Shown one piece after another: positions 1-5,934 of a stretch of 6,038 nucleotides of DNA. The stretch's first letter is position 1. Every line of letters starts with the position of its first letter. A program made the translations under genes and the position numbers. The notes beneath the pieces were generated by a model that saw only the letters and a list, made by a program, of their open reading frames with translations, made no database searches and had not been told where the DNA came from. This stretch comes from Oscillospiraceae bacterium. GTDB taxonomy: Bacteria > Bacillota > Clostridia > Oscillospirales > Oscillospiraceae. Location of the stretch: the NCBI GenBank assembly GCA_902767395.1, contig CACXHI010000171.1, positions 1 through 6,038 on the forward strand. Direction: 5' to 3'.

Positions 1-33
1 CATGGCGACGCAGCGCTTTTTCTGAAAAGTCAT
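1..33 (-). CDS. glgC: Glucose-1-phosphate adenylyltransferase, N-terminal fragment (cut by window edge)
   Basis: Reading the minus strand from ATG at 33, the first 11 codons give MTFQKKRCVAM and then run off the window. In bacterial GlgC proteins the N-terminus typically has the form KK-x-C/M-V/I-AM followed by the LLAGGQGSRL nucleotide-binding loop, so this short start fits GlgC, but the diagnostic loop lies outside the window. GlgC makes ADP-glucose from glucose-1-phosphate and ATP, the committed step of bacterial glycogen synthesis. The gene starts 16 bases after the glgB stop codon, and its ribosome binding site (AAGGAG, plus-strand positions 45-50, complement) begins next to that stop, so the two are almost certainly co-transcribed and perhaps translationally coupled. 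The identity rests on 11 residues plus the glgB neighbour. Confidence 0.72.
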   Translation of the reverse strand, partial: MTFQKKRCVAM

Positions 34-49
34 AGTGTTCGGATCTCCT

Positions 50-1960
50 TTATTCGTTATTCATTGCCGTAGTTGCGGGTTTTCTTTTCTTGGTTCTGCG
101 CTTGTAGAACAGGACGCTCAGCGGCGGCAGGGTGAAGGCGGCGGAATAGGGCAGCTCGCCCCACGGGCTCGGCTCTGCAGTGACGGGGGGCAGCTCTATG
201 CCCCAGCCGCCGTACTTCTGCTCGTCGGAGCTGAGCACCAGCTCATAAGTGCCGGCCTTGGGCAGCCCGAGACGGTAGTGCTCGCGCTTGACCGGACAGA
301 AGTTGCAGATGCCGATGATCTCACGGCCCCGGTCGTCGATCCGACGGAAGGCAATGACGGAGTTGTCGCGGTCGTCGCAGGAGATCCAGCGGAAGCCGTT
401 CCAGTCCGCGTCATTCTGCCAGAGGGCGGGCGTGTCCAGATACAGCCGGTTCAAATCGCGGACAAAGTCCCGCATCTGCCGGTGACTCTCATAGTCCAGC
501 AGCAGCCAATCCAGAGCCTGATTCTCGTTCCACTCGATGAACTGCGCGAACTCGTTGCCCATGAAGGTCAGCTTCTTCCCCGGATGTCCCATCTGCCAGC
601 CGAAGAAGGTTCGCAGATTGGCAAACTTGTCCACGTAGTAGCCGGGCATTTTCTGAATCAGGGAGCATTTTCCGTGTACCACCTCGTCGTGGCTCAGGGG
701 GAGGATATAGTTTTCCGAGAAGGCGTAGGTCATGGAGAAGGTCAGCTTGTCGTGCGAGAACTTCCGGTAAATGGGATCGAGCGCCATATAGCGCAGATTG
801 TCGTTCATCCAGCCCATGTTCCACTTGAACAGGAAGCCCAGTCCACCGTCGTGCGTCGGCTTTGTGATGAGCGGGAAGGCCGTGGATTCCTCGGCCACCA
901 TGATCGGCTGCCTGCGGATCGAGAAGACGGCCTCGTTGAGCTTTTTCAGGAAGGCGATGGCCTCCAGATTTTCCCGCCCGCCATATTGGTTGGGGTGGTA
1001 GTTGGGGCGGTTGTAGTCCAGATAGAGCATCGAGGCCACGGCGTCCACGCGAATGCCGTCGACGTGGTAGACCTCCAGCCAGAACACGGCGCTCGAGATC
1101 AGGAAGGAGACCACCTCCGGCTTGCCGTAGTCATAGATGCGGGTCGTCCAGTCGGGGTGCTCGTTCATCACCGGGTCGGACAGCTCATAGCAGCAGGTTC
1201 CGTCAAACTCAAACAGCCCGGCGAGATCCTTGGGAAAATGAGCCGGCACCCAGTCCAGAATCACACCGATCCCGGCCTGATGCAGCCGGTCAATCAGCTC
1301 CATCAAAAGATACGGCTCGCCGTAGCGGGAGGTGGGAGCAAAATAGCCCGTCACCTGATAGCCCCAGGAGGGATCGTAGGGGTATTCGGTAATCGGCATC
1401 AGCTCCACGTGCGTGTAGCCCATCTCCTTGAGATAGGGAATGAGCTGATCCGCCAGCTCCGCGTAGCCATAGGGGACGTTCCCCTCCTTGCGCCGCCAGG
1501 AGCCAAAGTGCATCTCATAGATATTCAGGGGAGATTTTAGAATATTCCGTCGATCCCGGTTGGCGCGGTAGCGTCCGTCGTGCCATTTGTGCCGACTCAG
1601 GTCACAGACCACGGAGCAGTTGTCCGGACGGTAAGTGGTGCGGAATCCATAGGGGTCGGTTTTGTCAACCTCCCGTCCGTCGGCTCCGACCACGAAGTAT
1701 TTGTAGGAGCAGCCCTCTGCGGGCAGCGTGGAGAAAACCTCCCAGATTCCCTCGGAAATCTTGACCATCGGAGCCGCAGCCTTGTCCCAGCCGTTGAAAT
1801 CTCCGATAAGACTGACGTAGCGGGCCTTCGGCGCCCAAACCCGGAAGACCCAGCCCTCCGCGCCGTCCTGCGTCTGCCTGTGACAGCCCAGCAGCTCATA
1901 GGCCCGGATCGCGTCGCCTCTGTGGAAGGACTCTGTCATGCGCTTGACTTGTTCGTTCAT
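50..1960 (-). CDS. glgB: 1,4-alpha-glucan (glycogen) branching enzyme, GH13 family
   Basis: This cytosolic enzyme moves a segment of an alpha-1,4-glucan chain to a 6-hydroxyl, making the alpha-1,6 branches of glycogen. The 636-residue protein has an N-terminal CBM48 beta-sandwich (about 20-115, with VWAPKARYVSLIGDFNGW), a GH13 barrel (about 145-530) and a C-terminal beta domain (about 535-620). All four GH13 regions are intact: DWVPAH (D236, H241), GIRVDAV (nucleophile D306), AEEST (acid/base E357) and LSHDEVVHGK (transition-state Asp D425). It lacks the extra N1 domain of the 728-residue E. coli enzyme, so it resembles the shorter Bacillus/clostridial form. The start at 1960 is preferred because GGGGGTG (complement of 1965-1971), a one-mismatch Shine-Dalgarno, precedes it; Met8 has none. 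The protein ends in a Lys/Arg-rich tail (YKRRTKKRKPATTAMNNE). glgC follows 16 bases downstream, making this the first gene of a glycogen operon. Confidence 0.97.
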   Translation of the reverse strand: MNEQVKRMTESFHRGDAIRAYELLGCHRQTQDGAEGWVFRVWAPKARYVSLIGDFNGWDKAAAPMVKISEGIWEVFSTLPAEGCSYKYFVVGADGREVDKTDPYGFRTTYRPDNCSVVCDLSRHKWHDGRYRANRDRRNILKSPLNIYEMHFGSWRRKEGNVPYGYAELADQLIPYLKEMGYTHVELMPITEYPYDPSWGYQVTGYFAPTSRYGEPYLLMELIDRLHQAGIGVILDWVPAHFPKDLAGLFEFDGTCCYELSDPVMNEHPDWTTRIYDYGKPEVVSFLISSAVFWLEVYHVDGIRVDAVASMLYLDYNRPNYHPNQYGGRENLEAIAFLKKLNEAVFSIRRQPIMVAEESTAFPLITKPTHDGGLGFLFKWNMGWMNDNLRYMALDPIYRKFSHDKLTFSMTYAFSENYILPLSHDEVVHGKCSLIQKMPGYYVDKFANLRTFFGWQMGHPGKKLTFMGNEFAQFIEWNENQALDWLLLDYESHRQMRDFVRDLNRLYLDTPALWQNDADWNGFRWISCDDRDNSVIAFRRIDDRGREIIGICNFCPVKREHYRLGLPKAGTYELVLSSDEQKYGGWGIELPPVTAEPSPWGELPYSAAFTLPPLSVLFYKRRTKKRKPATTAMNNE

Positions 1961-1997
1961 TGCGCACCCCCATTCTGATTATAATTATCCATTCCCT

Positions 1998-2025
1998 ATT
2001 ATACCGATTTTTCCCAAGAATGCAA
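1998..2025 (-). promoter_or_regulatory. Probable sigma-A-type promoter of the glgB operon
   Basis: On the minus strand a perfect TATAAT (complement of 1998-2003) lies 16 bases downstream of TTGCAT (complement of 2020-2025), a weak -35 box with three of six consensus bases. The predicted start of transcription is near 1990, giving a leader of roughly 30 bases before the glgB ATG. A second TATAAT (complement of 1978-1983) lies closer to the gene but has no plausible -35 box. This is a motif call only. Confidence 0.55.
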
Positions 2026-2103
2026 TGTTTTCCTTGGAATTTTTTGTACAAAGTATGCAATTATTTTTCAAGCGTCGAACGCGGTCGAGAAAATTCGGGT
2101 TCT

Positions 2104-2110
2104 TGTCGAA
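2104..2110 (+). promoter_or_regulatory. Possible Spo0A-type box (TGTCGAA) between the divergent promoters
   Basis: TGTCGAA matches the published Spo0A box core (TGNCGAA) exactly. Two weaker relatives, CGTCGAA at 2073-2079 and GGTCGAG at 2083-2089, lie 31 and 21 bases upstream, so all three fall roughly on the same face of the helix. The box sits 18 bases upstream of the -35 of the peptidase promoter and nearly 80 bases upstream of the glgB promoter. A seven-base match in a 228-base gap is weak evidence, and sporulation in this organism is not shown by the window. Confidence 0.22.
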
Positions 2111-2128
2111 ACGCAATTGGAAATATGG

Positions 2129-2157
2129 TTGTTATTTTTCCCGGTTTGTGCTATAGT
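2129..2157 (+). promoter_or_regulatory. Promoter of the M42-S9 peptidase operon
   Basis: TTGTTA (2129-2134) and TATAGT (2152-2157) are separated by exactly 17 bases, and TG at 2149-2150 gives an extended -10. The predicted start is near 2164, so the leader is only about 25 bases and consists mostly of the ribosome binding site AAAGGAGAGG (2174-2183). There is no room for a riboswitch or attenuator, so control, if any, should act at this promoter. Confidence 0.7.
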
Positions 2158-2188
2158 GTAGCTATCTGATGATAAAGGAGAGGATTCC

Positions 2189-3229
2189 ATGAACAATCCC
2201 AAGCAATACACCGATTTCGCCGTGGAGCAGGCTGTGAAGCTGCTCGCCATCGACAGCCCCACGGGCTACACCGCCGACGCGGAGGCACATCTGCTTCAGC
2301 TCTTCCGTGATATGGGCTATGAGCCGGTTCATACGGTCAAGGGCGGTGTTCTCGTCGATCTGGGCGGAAAGGACGCGGAGAACGGCCTTCTGCTCGAGGC
2401 CCACTGCGACACGCTGGGCGCAATGGTGGCCGAGGTCAAGGGCAACGGTCGGCTCCGCGTTCTGCCGCTGGGCGGTCTGCCCTCCGTCATGGTCAACACG
2501 GAAAACTGCCGCGTCGTCACTAAGTTTGACGGCAGCTTCGAGGGAACCTTCCAGATCTGCAACGCCTCTACCCACGTCAACGGCGATCTGCGCACCACGG
2601 TTCCCAGCTATGACAACACCGAGGTCGTTCTGGACGAGACCGTGTCCTCCGCGGACGAGGCTAAGGCCCTTGGCATCGGCGTGGGCGACGTGGTCTGCTT
2701 CGATCCCCGCACCCGTGTCACCGAGAAGGGCTATATCAAGAGCCGCTTCCTCGACGACAAGCTCTCCGCCGGTATTTTGATTGCCCTCGCCAAGTATCTC
2801 AAGGACGAGGGCCTGACCCCCGCGCGCAGAACCTACCTCCACTTTACCGTCTATGAAGAGGTCGGTCACGGCGGCGCCGGTTCCGTCCCTGCGGGCGTGA
2901 CCGAGGCAATCTCCGTGGATATGGGCTGCGTGGGCAACGGCCTGCAATGCACCGAGCGTCAGGTTTCCATCTGCGCCAAGGACAGCGGCGGTCCCTACAG
3001 CTACGAGGTCGTGAAGAAGCTGATCTCGGCGGCAAAGGCCGAGGGCGCGGACTACGCGGTGGATCTCTACCCCCACTATGGCTCCGACGTGGAAGCCACG
3101 CTCGGCGCGGGCTGGGATCTCCGGCACGGCCTGATCGGCCCCGGCGTCTACGCCTCCCACGGCTACGAGCGCAGTCACAAGGACGGCGTGGAGAACACGC
3201 TGAAGGTGCTGGTCGGCTACATTCAGTAG
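2189..3229 (+). CDS. M42 family metallo-aminopeptidase
   Basis: M42 enzymes are two-metal aminopeptidases that form large tetrahedral dodecamers and remove N-terminal residues from cytosolic peptides. This 346-residue protein carries the expected metal and catalytic motifs in order: AHCDT (H72, D74), LDDK (D189/D190), EEVGHGG (E223 general base, E224 ligand), VDMG (D244) and SHGYERSH (probable ligand H324). The stretch between about 78 and 180 would be the inserted dimerisation domain. There is no signal peptide, so it should act in the cytosol. The start is supported by AAAGGAGAGG, with eight bases between GGAG and the ATG. It differs from textbook M42 proteins in having DDK rather than DDR, and SHGYERSH in place of the usual R-Y/F-x-H-S ending, so it belongs to a side branch of the family; substrate preference cannot be read from sequence. 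It is the first gene of an operon with the S9 peptidase. Confidence 0.92.
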   Translation: MNNPKQYTDFAVEQAVKLLAIDSPTGYTADAEAHLLQLFRDMGYEPVHTVKGGVLVDLGGKDAENGLLLEAHCDTLGAMVAEVKGNGRLRVLPLGGLPSVMVNTENCRVVTKFDGSFEGTFQICNASTHVNGDLRTTVPSYDNTEVVLDETVSSADEAKALGIGVGDVVCFDPRTRVTEKGYIKSRFLDDKLSAGILIALAKYLKDEGLTPARRTYLHFTVYEEVGHGGAGSVPAGVTEAISVDMGCVGNGLQCTERQVSICAKDSGGPYSYEVVKKLISAAKAEGADYAVDLYPHYGSDVEATLGAGWDLRHGLIGPGVYASHGYERSHKDGVENTLKVLVGYIQ

Positions 3230-3239
3230 GAGGAAGCCC

Positions 3240-5231
3240 ATGAAACCGATTACGAAGGAAGACCTGCTGCAATACAAATTCCTCTCCGCCGTGCGCTACG
3301 CGCCCGGCGGCGCGCGGGCTGCGTTTGTGGTGGCCTCCTCCAACGAGGAGGAGAACTGCTATGAGCGGCGGCTGTGGCTCTATGAGGATGGCGCGCTGCG
3401 CCAGCTCACCGATCTTGGCAGGGAGGGCAGCTTCCTCTGGCTGGACGAGAACCGTCTGATTTTCCCGGCGGTCCGTTCCGCCAAGGAGAAGAAGCGTGCC
3501 GAGGCCAAGGAGGAATTCACTTCCTACTATGTGCTCGACGTGCGCGGCGGCGAGGCCCTGCCCTACATGACCCTGCCCTTTGCCGTCGGCTCCATCCGCC
3601 TGCTGGGGGGGGAACGCTTCCTTGTCACCGCCACGGTGGACAAGAACCGGCCCCTGCTCTACGCCGCCTCCGAGGAGGAGAAGGCCGCCGCCCGCAAGGC
3701 GCGGGAGGAGAAACGGGATTACGAGGTTTTCACCGAGCTGCCCTTCTGGTCGAACGGGCAGGGCGTGACGAACGGAAACCGCAGACTGGCCTATCTGGTC
3801 GTCCGCGAGCCGATGCAGATCACTCCCTTGATGTCCGTGCCCGAGGATCTGATCTGTCAGACCGTCTATGAAGACGAGATTCTGCTCGCCTTCGTGCCGT
3901 GGCAGGTGAAATACCCGCTGCGAGGCTTCTGCCTGCGCGGGGTGAACTGGCGCACCGGTGAGACACGCGAGATTCTGGTTGACTGGGCGGTGTGCCCCCA
4001 CGGGATGGAGGTCGCAGGCGGCAAGGTGCTTTTAATGGGAACCGAGTCCGCCCGCCACGGTCTGAATGAAAACGCTTGGATCTACACCGTGGATTTGGAG
4101 GCGGGGAAGCTGGAGGTTCTGCGGCAGGAGGAATACAATCTGTATAACTCTGTCGGCTCCGATTGCCGCCTCGGCGGGGGCCGTCAGGCCGTCGGAACGC
4201 CCGAGGGCCTCTACCATCTGACCACCCGCGAGGGCAATGCCGTCCTCCATCTGCTCCGGCCCGACGGAGAAGACGTGCCGGTATTTTCCGGCGAGGGGTC
4301 GATGGACTGCTTCGACGTTGCCAACGGAAATCTGCTCTGTGTGGGCCTCTATGGGATGCGCCTGCAGGAGCTCTACCGCGCCTGCCTCGGGGACGAAGCC
4401 CTCGAGCGCGTGTCCCGCTTCAACGACGCCGTCCTTGCGGATTGCTATGTGGCGCAGCCCGAGCCGCTGACCGTTTCCAGCCGCGAGCTGGAGATCGGCG
4501 GCTGGGTGCTTAAGCCCAAGGACTTCGATCCGGAAAAGAAATACCCTGCCGTTTTGGACGTCCACGGCGGCCCCAAGACCGTCTACGGCCCGGTGTTCTA
4601 TCATGAAATGCAGCTCTGGGCATCCATGGGCTACTTTGTCTTCTTCTGCAACCCCATGGGCAGCGACGGACGGGACAACGCCTTTATGGACATTCGCGGC
4701 CACTACGGCGATACGGATTATGTCAACCTGATGGATTTCACCGACGCGGTGCTGGCCAAGTATCCGCAGATCGACCCCAAGCGACTCTGCCAGACCGGCG
4801 GCAGCTACGGCGGCTTTATGACCAACTGGATCATCGGACATACGGACCGCTTCTGCTGCGCGGCCTCCCAACGTTCGATTGCCAACTGGACCGGCTTCTA
4901 CGGCATGTCGGATATCGGCTACTACTTTGCCGGGGACCAGACCGACGGCGACATCTATGAGACGCCCGAGAAGCTCTGGGCGCAGTCGCCGCTGAAATAC
5001 GCGAAGAACGTCAGGACCCCGACCCTGTTCATCCACTCCGACGAGGACTACCGCTGCCCGATGGCGGAGGGGATCCAGATGTATGCCGCGCTGGCGGACC
5101 TCGGTGTGGAGACGCGGCTGTGTCTCTTCCACGGCGAAAACCATGAGCTCTCCCGCTCCGGCAAGCCCAAGCACCGCCAGCGTCGCCTGACGGAGATCAC
5201 GGACTGGTTTGAGAGGCACGCCAGGAAATAA
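3240..5231 (+). CDS. S9 family serine peptidase (acylaminoacyl-peptidase/oligopeptidase type)
   Basis: S9 peptidases cleave short peptides; the propeller excludes folded proteins. The 663-residue protein has an N-terminal beta-propeller-like half (about 15-400) and a C-terminal alpha/beta hydrolase (about 405-663). The catalytic triad is visible: S522 in GGSYGGFM, D603 in HSDEDYRCP and H635 in GENHELSRSG; HGGP (442-445) is the usual oxyanion-side loop. The GHTDRF and SQRSIANW segments after the serine resemble the S9C (COG1506) group, whose members release N-acylated or hydrophobic N-terminal residues. No signal peptide or membrane segment is seen. The start is fixed by TAGGAGGA, which overlaps the upstream M42 stop codon, with six bases from GGAGG to the ATG; only ten bases separate the two genes, so coupled translation is likely. 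A run of eight G (3605-3612) lies in frame at codons 122-124. Exact specificity is not determined by sequence. Confidence 0.94.
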   Translation: MKPITKEDLLQYKFLSAVRYAPGGARAAFVVASSNEEENCYERRLWLYEDGALRQLTDLGREGSFLWLDENRLIFPAVRSAKEKKRAEAKEEFTSYYVLDVRGGEALPYMTLPFAVGSIRLLGGERFLVTATVDKNRPLLYAASEEEKAAARKAREEKRDYEVFTELPFWSNGQGVTNGNRRLAYLVVREPMQITPLMSVPEDLICQTVYEDEILLAFVPWQVKYPLRGFCLRGVNWRTGETREILVDWAVCPHGMEVAGGKVLLMGTESARHGLNENAWIYTVDLEAGKLEVLRQEEYNLYNSVGSDCRLGGGRQAVGTPEGLYHLTTREGNAVLHLLRPDGEDVPVFSGEGSMDCFDVANGNLLCVGLYGMRLQELYRACLGDEALERVSRFNDAVLADCYVAQPEPLTVSSRELEIGGWVLKPKDFDPEKKYPAVLDVHGGPKTVYGPVFYHEMQLWASMGYFVFFCNPMGSDGRDNAFMDIRGHYGDTDYVNLMDFTDAVLAKYPQIDPKRLCQTGGSYGGFMTNWIIGHTDRFCCAASQRSIANWTGFYGMSDIGYYFAGDQTDGDIYETPEKLWAQSPLKYAKNVRTPTLFIHSDEDYRCPMAEGIQMYAALADLGVETRLCLFHGENHELSRSGKPKHRQRRLTEITDWFERHARK

Positions 5232-5242
5232 AGGAGCGCGAA

Positions 5243-5540
5243 ATGCAGGATCTTCGATCGGGATAAGACGCGCCACCGTGCGGACTTCGGGATTTCCGTG
5301 CTCAGGGCTTATTGGGGCCTCGGAGTCGGAAACGCGCTGACCGCCGCCTGCTTGGATTGCGCAAGGGAGGCGGGCTATCTCCAAGTCGAGTTGGAGGCCG
5401 TTTCCGAGAACGCAAGCGCGCTGAATCTGTACCGGAAATACGGATTCGAGGAATACGGCAGAAACCCCAAGGACTTCCGAACCAGAGCCGGGCAGTGGCA
5501 GGAGCTCGTCCTCATGCGCCGCGAGCTCCCCGCCCGATAG
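5243..5540 (+). pseudogene. Broken GNAT-family N-acetyltransferase, C-terminal half only
   Basis: An AAAGGAG site (5230-5236) overlaps the S9 stop codon and serves an ATG at 5243, but this frame reads only MQDLRSG and stops at 5264-5266. From about 5258 the next frame over is open to the stop at 5538 and is clearly GNAT: DKTRHRADFGISV, then the acetyl-CoA loop YWGLGVG (5310-5330), CAREAGY, and the NASALNLYRKYGFEEYG helix-strand typical of the C-terminal end, finishing in WQELVLMRREL. Family members usually have about 80-90 more residues at the N-terminus; these are absent, since the S9 gene ends just 11 bases before the ATG. A single out-of-frame internal deletion near 5255-5262 would explain both defects; alternatively one G was lost from a GGGG run after an earlier truncation. 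A GTG at 5298 could start an 80-residue piece but has no good ribosome binding site. Probably non-functional. Confidence 0.8.
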
Positions 5541-5560
5541 CCGCGCTCCCTTGTGCGCTC

Positions 5561-5610
5561 CCGGAACGGTCCTGCCGACCGCGTTCGGTAGCGGCGCACG
5601 TCAGTGCGCC
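5561..5610. repeat. Two adjacent small inverted repeats (hairpins), part of an intergenic repeat
   Basis: The first hairpin (5561-5588) is imperfect, pairing CCGGAACGGTC with GACCGCGTTCGG around a short CTGCC-like loop, with bulges. The second (5593-5610) is perfect: GGCGCAC, loop GTCA, GTGCGCC. Neither is followed by a T run, so they do not look like intrinsic terminators of the upstream operon. Short GC hairpins of this kind next to HSEQSEES-type sequence resemble dispersed non-coding repeats of clostridial genomes. Just upstream there is also a direct repeat, GCGCTCCC at 5543-5550 and 5555-5562. Confidence 0.6.
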
Positions 5611-5642
5611 ACGGTTCCCACATGACGAAACGGAGGGGGGAC

Positions 5643-5668
5643 GGATTCTTCGCTCTGCTCAGAATGAC
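5643..5668. repeat. Dispersed intergenic repeat of the CHSEQSEES/CHSERSEES type
   Basis: The 26 bases run from GGATTCTTCGC to GCTCAGAATGAC and form an imperfect palindrome (ATTCT paired with AGAAT). Translated on the minus strand they give RHSEQSEES, and in another minus frame VILSRAKNPS; both strings recur as spurious short ORFs in many unrelated bacterial genomes because the underlying DNA is a common intergenic repeat. It is therefore non-coding, and any hypothetical protein called here on the minus strand (5601-5921 or 5375-5737) should be discounted. Copy number in this genome cannot be judged from one window. Confidence 0.65.
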
Positions 5669-5708
5669 GCGCAGGGGAACAGAATGTAGATATCCCTGTG
5701 TTGGAGCG

Positions 5709-5813
5709 GTACGGTACGTTGGATTTGCCTGCGGCAAATTGCATTCGTTCCGAATGCCGGACGAGCAATGCGCATCCCTGCGTCAAGGTCAAGTTTTTAT
5801 TGTTACACCGTAC
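5709..5813. repeat. Nested inverted repeats: two perfect hairpins inside a 7-base outer pair
   Basis: Outer arms GTACGGT (5709-5715) and ACCGTAC (5807-5813) enclose two perfect hairpins: ATTTGCC-TGC-GGCAAAT (5723-5739) and GCATTCG-TTC-CGAATGC (5741-5757), separated by one base. A weaker CGCA-TCCC-TGCG follows near 5771-5782. The arrangement could fold as a multi-branched RNA or be a small non-autonomous repeat element. There is no reading frame of note and no similarity to a known riboswitch that I can recognise. Together with the neighbouring repeats this fills the gene-free stretch 5541-5843. Confidence 0.5.
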
Positions 5814-5843
5814 TGCGGGGTGGCCTGAAGTGTTCCCCGTTCT

Positions 5844-5890
5844 CAGAAAAAAATCAGCTGTTTTTTGAAAAAACAGTTGATTTTTTTCTG
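5844..5890. terminator. Long bidirectional hairpin terminator
   Basis: Left arm 5844-5866 and right arm 5868-5890 are complementary over 23 positions, with a single G-T wobble (5857 with 5877), around a central G. The core pairs TCAGCTG with CAGTTGA; T6/A6 tracts lie inside and A7/T7 tracts outside. Either strand's transcript would form a stable stem ending in a U run, so it can end transcripts from both sides. It is the first convincing terminator downstream of the peptidase operon, about 300 bases after the GNAT remnant, and it shields the tRNA cluster from read-through. Confidence 0.82.
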
Positions 5891-5905
5891 CCTGTCGTGT
5901 ATAAT
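5877..5905 (+). promoter_or_regulatory. Strong promoter of the tRNA cluster
   Basis: TTGATT (5877-5882) and a perfect TATAAT (5900-5905) are 17 bases apart, close to the ideal sigma-A promoter. The expected start is near 5912, about 23 bases before the first tRNA, a short 5' leader for RNase P to remove. The -35 box lies inside the right arm of the terminator palindrome. Confidence 0.82.
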
Positions 5906-5934
5906 ACACCTGCTCAGTCATTCGGAGCGCCTGC

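Noticed and set aside
35..1540. 501-codon plus-strand open frame opposite glgB
   Set aside because: It lies entirely antisense to a gene with all GH13 motifs intact, and has no recognisable domain; long antisense frames are common in GC-rich genes.
2011..2039. Inverted CCAAG/CTTGG around the glgB -35 box as an operator
   Set aside because: Arms are only five bases with a 14-base gap in AT-rich DNA; too weak to call.
2076..2087. 12-base match CGAACGCGGTCG shared in inverted orientation with 5576-5587
   Set aside because: A 12-base match within 6 kb on both strands is about what chance predicts, and the flanks do not extend it.
2162..4001. Two long minus-strand open frames (371 and 385 codons) opposite the M42 and S9 genes
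   Set aside because: Both are shadows of strongly supported coding genes, are rich in low-complexity Arg/Pro or Gly/Val stretches, and overlap each other in incompatible ways.
4032..5384. 450-codon minus-strand open frame opposite the S9 gene
   Set aside because: Antisense shadow of the alpha/beta hydrolase half; no motifs of its own.
5543..5562. Direct repeat GCGCTCCC twice, as a possible CRISPR or attachment-site trace
   Set aside because: Only two 8-base copies four bases apart; no array, spacer or integrase nearby.
5601..5921. Minus-strand 106-codon open frame containing HSEQSEES
   Set aside because: The sequence is the translation of a dispersed intergenic repeat, and the frame runs through the terminator palindrome; no ribosome binding site of note.
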